This document shows positions 61,505 through 64,000 of a stretch of DNA of 64,000 nt, piece by piece (position 1 is the stretch's first letter; every line of letters begins with the position of its first letter). Source of the stretch: Pseudoalteromonas sp. P1-9 (GTDB lineage: Bacteria; Pseudomonadota; Gammaproteobacteria; Enterobacterales; Alteromonadaceae); the NCBI RefSeq assembly GCF_001399975.1, contig NZ_LKBD01000005.1:1-64000 (forward strand). Direction: 5' to 3'. The position numbers and the translations under genes are program-made. The notes below the pieces were generated by a model. That model was not told where the DNA came from. It did not search any database and saw nothing but the letters and a program-made list of their open reading frames with translations.

Positions 61505-62905
61505 GTGTTCGCTTTGTCTTCAACTTCTTGTTTTTCAACTACGGCGTTATCGCCCGCGCTTTTAGAAAACTTAACCAGTTTAGGTTATACCACAATGACC
61601 GATATTCAGGCGCAAACCTTGCCGCTTATTCTTGAGGGTAAAGATGTGATTGGGCAGGGCAAAACAGGTTCGGGTAAAACCGCGGCGTTTTCACTTGGCT
61701 TGTTGCATAACTTAAATGTGAAACGTTTTCGCGTGCAAGCAGTGGTTGTGTGCCCAACACGTGAACTTGCCGACCAAGTAGCGGTAGAGATACGGAAGCT
61801 CGCGCGTGCTATTCATAATATTAAAGTGCTTGCGTTATGTGGTGGCGCACCGATGGGACCGCAGATTGGCTCACTCGAACATGGCGCCCACATCGTTGTA
61901 GGTACGCCAGGTCGTATTGAAGAACATTTACGAAAAGGGCGTTTAAACCTAGACGAAGTAAATACCTTTGTGCTTGATGAAGCTGACCGTATGCTTGAAA
62001 TGGGCTTTGAAGAGTCGCTTAATTGCATTATTGAACACCTACCAACAGCAAGACAAAATTTACTATTTAGTGCGACTTATCCGGCTAAAATTGAGCAGTT
62101 AGCACAGCATGTAATGGTTAATCCTGAAAAAATCGTGGTAGAGGCAACACATGATCACAGTTCAATTAGCCAATATTTTTATGAAGTTGAAAATAATGAC
62201 GCACGTTTAGATGCGGTTAATCGCCTATTACTTAAGTTTCAGCCAAAATCTGCGGTGGTGTTTTGTAATACAAAAAATGAATGTCAAAGTGTGTGCGATG
62301 ACCTAAGCCAATTTGGCTTTGATAGTGCTGCATTACATGGTGATTTAGAACAAAAAGATCGCGACCGTACTTTAGTGCGCTTTGCTAACAAGAGTTTAAC
62401 CATTTTGGTTGCAACCGATGTTGCGGCCCGCGGTATTGATGTTGATCATGTTGATATGGTGGTGAATTACCACATTGCTCACGACCCTGAGGTGCATGTT
62501 CACCGCATTGGCCGTACAGGCCGTGCTGGTAATAAAGGTATTGCCTGTTCGCTTATGAGTTATAAAGAATCCCATAAAGTGAATGCGTTAGAAGACTATT
62601 TGAAGATTGAAGCCACGCCAACTGATTTACCAGGCGATGAGGTATTTGCAAACGCGATTGAGCGCGCGCCAAATATTACGCTGCAAATCGATGGTGGTAA
62701 AAAAGCAAAACTTCGCCCGGGCGATATTCTGGGGGCGCTTACATCGAACAGTGCAATTACCGGTGAACACATTGGTAAAATCAAAGTAACGGCTATGACA
62801 TCGTATGTCGCGGTAACACGAAAAATTGCCAATGCGGCTGTAAAAACCATTAGCGAAGGTAAAATGAAAGGGCGCAACTTTAGAGTACGCAAAGTCACTA
62901 AGTAG
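61505..62905 (+). CDS. dbpA: ATP-dependent RNA helicase DbpA
   Basis: DbpA is a DEAD-box helicase that acts in large-subunit ribosome assembly by binding hairpin 92 of 23S rRNA. The Q motif lies near TMTDIQAQTLP, Walker A is GQGKTGSGKTAA, Walker B is VLDEADRM (DEAD), SAT is LFSATYP, and motif VI is HRIGRTGRAG. The C-terminal RNA-binding domain (about 390-466) has ITLQIDGGKKAKLRPGDILG and GEHIGKIKVTAMTSYVAV, which sets DbpA apart from other DEAD proteins. The start is GTG 61505 or, more likely, TTG 61514 (GAG seven bases before). Confidence 0.93.
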   Translation: MFALSSTSCFSTTALSPALLENLTSLGYTTMTDIQAQTLPLILEGKDVIGQGKTGSGKTAAFSLGLLHNLNVKRFRVQAVVVCPTRELADQVAVEIRKLARAIHNIKVLALCGGAPMGPQIGSLEHGAHIVVGTPGRIEEHLRKGRLNLDEVNTFVLDEADRMLEMGFEESLNCIIEHLPTARQNLLFSATYPAKIEQLAQHVMVNPEKIVVEATHDHSSISQYFYEVENNDARLDAVNRLLLKFQPKSAVVFCNTKNECQSVCDDLSQFGFDSAALHGDLEQKDRDRTLVRFANKSLTILVATDVAARGIDVDHVDMVVNYHIAHDPEVHVHRIGRTGRAGNKGIACSLMSYKESHKVNALEDYLKIEATPTDLPGDEVFANAIERAPNITLQIDGGKKAKLRPGDILGALTSNSAITGEHIGKIKVTAMTSYVAVTRKIANAAVKTISEGKMKGRNFRVRKVTK

Positions 62906-62923
62906 TCCTACTTAATTTGTTAT

Positions 62924-62952
62924 AAAGATGTGTGATGATGTCACACATCTTT
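62924..62952 (+). terminator. Hairpin after dbpA
   Basis: AAAGATGTGTGA (62924-62935) and TCACACATCTTT (62941-62952) make a perfect 12-bp stem with a 5-nt loop. The T-run is short, so termination may rest on the stem alone. Confidence 0.7.
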
Positions 62953-63025
62953 AAATAACGAGCGACTTTAAGGATTATTTTCGTTAAGCTATCTAATGGC
63001 TTAGAGTTTGACTTAAAAAAAACCG

Positions 63026-63952
63026 CTAATGATAGAGCGCACCGTTTTTATAAATATCCGTTGACCACTGCTCGAGCAGTTCACTCGCTTTATCATGTTC
63101 TTCAGCAGTGAGCTTATCGTACTGTCTGTTAACGAACCAAGAGAAGCGATTATAAATTTCGTCATTGTTGGTAAACTGGGTGATCAATTGGTTTAGAGCA
63201 AATGACTTAACATGACCAAGTTTCCCCGCTTTTTGTGAGTGATGCAGATTCGACAATTGAATTAATGCATCAATACTGCCTTTTTTACCTGCTTGCTCTA
63301 ACAATGCAAGTTTTTGTGTCGTAAATGCATTGCGCGTCGCAATATAGTCATCGCGCGATAATGACGCATAGCCTTGCGTTTGCATGTAAAGTTTTTCGCT
63401 GACGCGACCTAATGTTTCCTGCGCAGGCACAAATCCTTGAGTTGCTGCAGTTTCTAAGTAAGTGTAAAAGGCATTTAAATTTTCTGACTCAAGCCCCTGG
63501 CAATAGGTAAACTGTTCACGCACTCGCTCAATTGCCACGGTGCTGTCTGTAAATTGGTAGGCTTGCTCAAGCTTATCTTCAAACATTTGCTCATTTAATG
63601 GTGCGAATAAACAGTAACGGAAATTACGGGCAAGAAGATAACTCGCTTCAGCGTCCCCAGATTTTGCGCGTAACTTTAATGCGCTTAACTGGCTCTTTAT
63701 GCCATCTTTAAAACGCCATTGAGGTTTGGTTATTTCAATTAAATGGCCTTGGTTTGTGCGCTGTGATTGTGTTGATAAGGTGCTAACAATAGGCTGAGGT
63801 TCGGTGATTGTTTCATGTTCATCGCGCTCGCTGCTATGCTGCGTTTTAAGTGAGGTACTTGTTATTTCAGGCGTTGTGTTATCTGCGAACAAAATCAAAG
63901 TAAGCGCAGTCACAACGCACAGACAAATTGCGATATAAGTAAATGCTTTCAT
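63026..63952 (-). CDS. Membrane-anchored Sel1-like repeat protein
   Basis: The 308-residue protein starts with an uncleaved or weak signal helix (MKAFTYIAICLCVVTALTLILF), then a Ser/Thr-rich linker, then helical repeats with the Sel1 pattern (SGDAEASYLLARNFRYCL, LETAATQGFVPAQETLGRVS, GKKGSIDALIQLSNLHHS). It probably faces the periplasm. Sel1 repeats mediate protein contacts; no specific role can be given. I use ATG 63952, with GGTG before it; the frame is open for three more codons. Confidence 0.7.
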   Translation of the reverse strand: MKAFTYIAICLCVVTALTLILFADNTTPEITSTSLKTQHSSERDEHETITEPQPIVSTLSTQSQRTNQGHLIEITKPQWRFKDGIKSQLSALKLRAKSGDAEASYLLARNFRYCLFAPLNEQMFEDKLEQAYQFTDSTVAIERVREQFTYCQGLESENLNAFYTYLETAATQGFVPAQETLGRVSEKLYMQTQGYASLSRDDYIATRNAFTTQKLALLEQAGKKGSIDALIQLSNLHHSQKAGKLGHVKSFALNQLITQFTNNDEIYNRFSWFVNRQYDKLTAEEHDKASELLEQWSTDIYKNGALYH

Positions 63953-64000
63953 AGTCACCAATTAGGACGCGCTAGGATTTTTTGCATTTAGTGGTTGTTG

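Noticed and set aside
1..64000. CRISPR arrays, tRNA or rRNA genes, complete insertion sequences or prophage
   Set aside because: Looked for regularly spaced repeats, T-loop sequences, transposase motifs and phage structural genes; none found. Very short or degenerate cases could be missed by eye.

Overview
The window looks like chromosome of a marine gammaproteobacterium of the Alteromonadales, most likely Pseudoalteromonas or a close relative. The basis is AT-rich coding with many AAA/TTA codons, a GlrK-QseG-GlrR trio, DbpA, AcnB, a Caulobacter/Xanthomonas-type TonB receptor, several c-di-GMP proteins and DUF2145, DUF885 and DUF5690 proteins. This is inference from gene content; there is no rRNA gene to settle it. 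I see no tRNA, no CRISPR array, no intact insertion sequence and no phage genes.

Layout. 0-3.6 kb: a YiaA/B-type membrane protein, an XRE regulator, two exported proteins (one DUF2145) and a DoxX-like protein, with a structured intergenic region at 2.9-3.1 kb. 3.6-8.4 kb: the glrK-qseG-glrR operon, then four tandem genes for tiny exported EF-hand proteins. Between them lie two 18-bp dyads of the GlrR type and a sigma-54-like promoter. 8.5-18.9 kb: ybaK, then a 2-aminoethylphosphonate (AEP) catabolic regulon: phnW on one side; TonB receptor, DUF5690 transporter, phnX, an FAD amine oxidoreductase and a UTRA-type GntR regulator on the other. A diguanylate cyclase gene sits inside it. Two related palindromes, before phnW and before the receptor gene, are the likely operators. 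19-31.9 kb: a DUF885-like metallopeptidase, a patatin, a huge beta-propeller/PAS/GGDEF/EAL sensor, a four-FAS1-domain lipoprotein with a second domain inserted in the last FAS1, a REC-EAL regulator, a frameshifted outer-membrane protein gene and a solute-binding protein.

32-43 kb: an ABC-F ATPase with a possible structured leader, a psiE-like gene interrupted by an in-frame TAG, a GNAT acetyltransferase, a TetR/adaptor/RND efflux operon with a perfect operator, a doubtful small ORF, and a CadC-like membrane regulator. 43.4-50.5 kb: acnB preceded by a Fur-box-like site, then an overlapping pair encoding a SWIM zinc-finger protein and a 918-residue helical-repeat protein, which is the least explained module here. 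50.5-60.6 kb: a compact exopolysaccharide locus. Six overlapping genes on the minus strand encode the initiating sugar transferase, flippase, polymerase, two glycosyltransferase-like proteins and a short MBOAT-like protein. Divergently transcribed are a beta-barrel protein, a Wza-type exporter and a Wzc-type tyrosine kinase with an altered Walker B. 60.6-64 kb: an inverted-repeat-rich stretch, a NYN-domain nuclease, dbpA and a membrane-anchored Sel1-like protein.

The most coherent new biology I can propose is (a) the PhnR-controlled AEP regulon with a TonB receptor and a DUF5690 transporter as uptake candidates, (b) GlrR/sigma-54 control of the EF-hand cluster, and (c) the SWIM/helical-repeat gene pair. 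All three are inferences from sequence.
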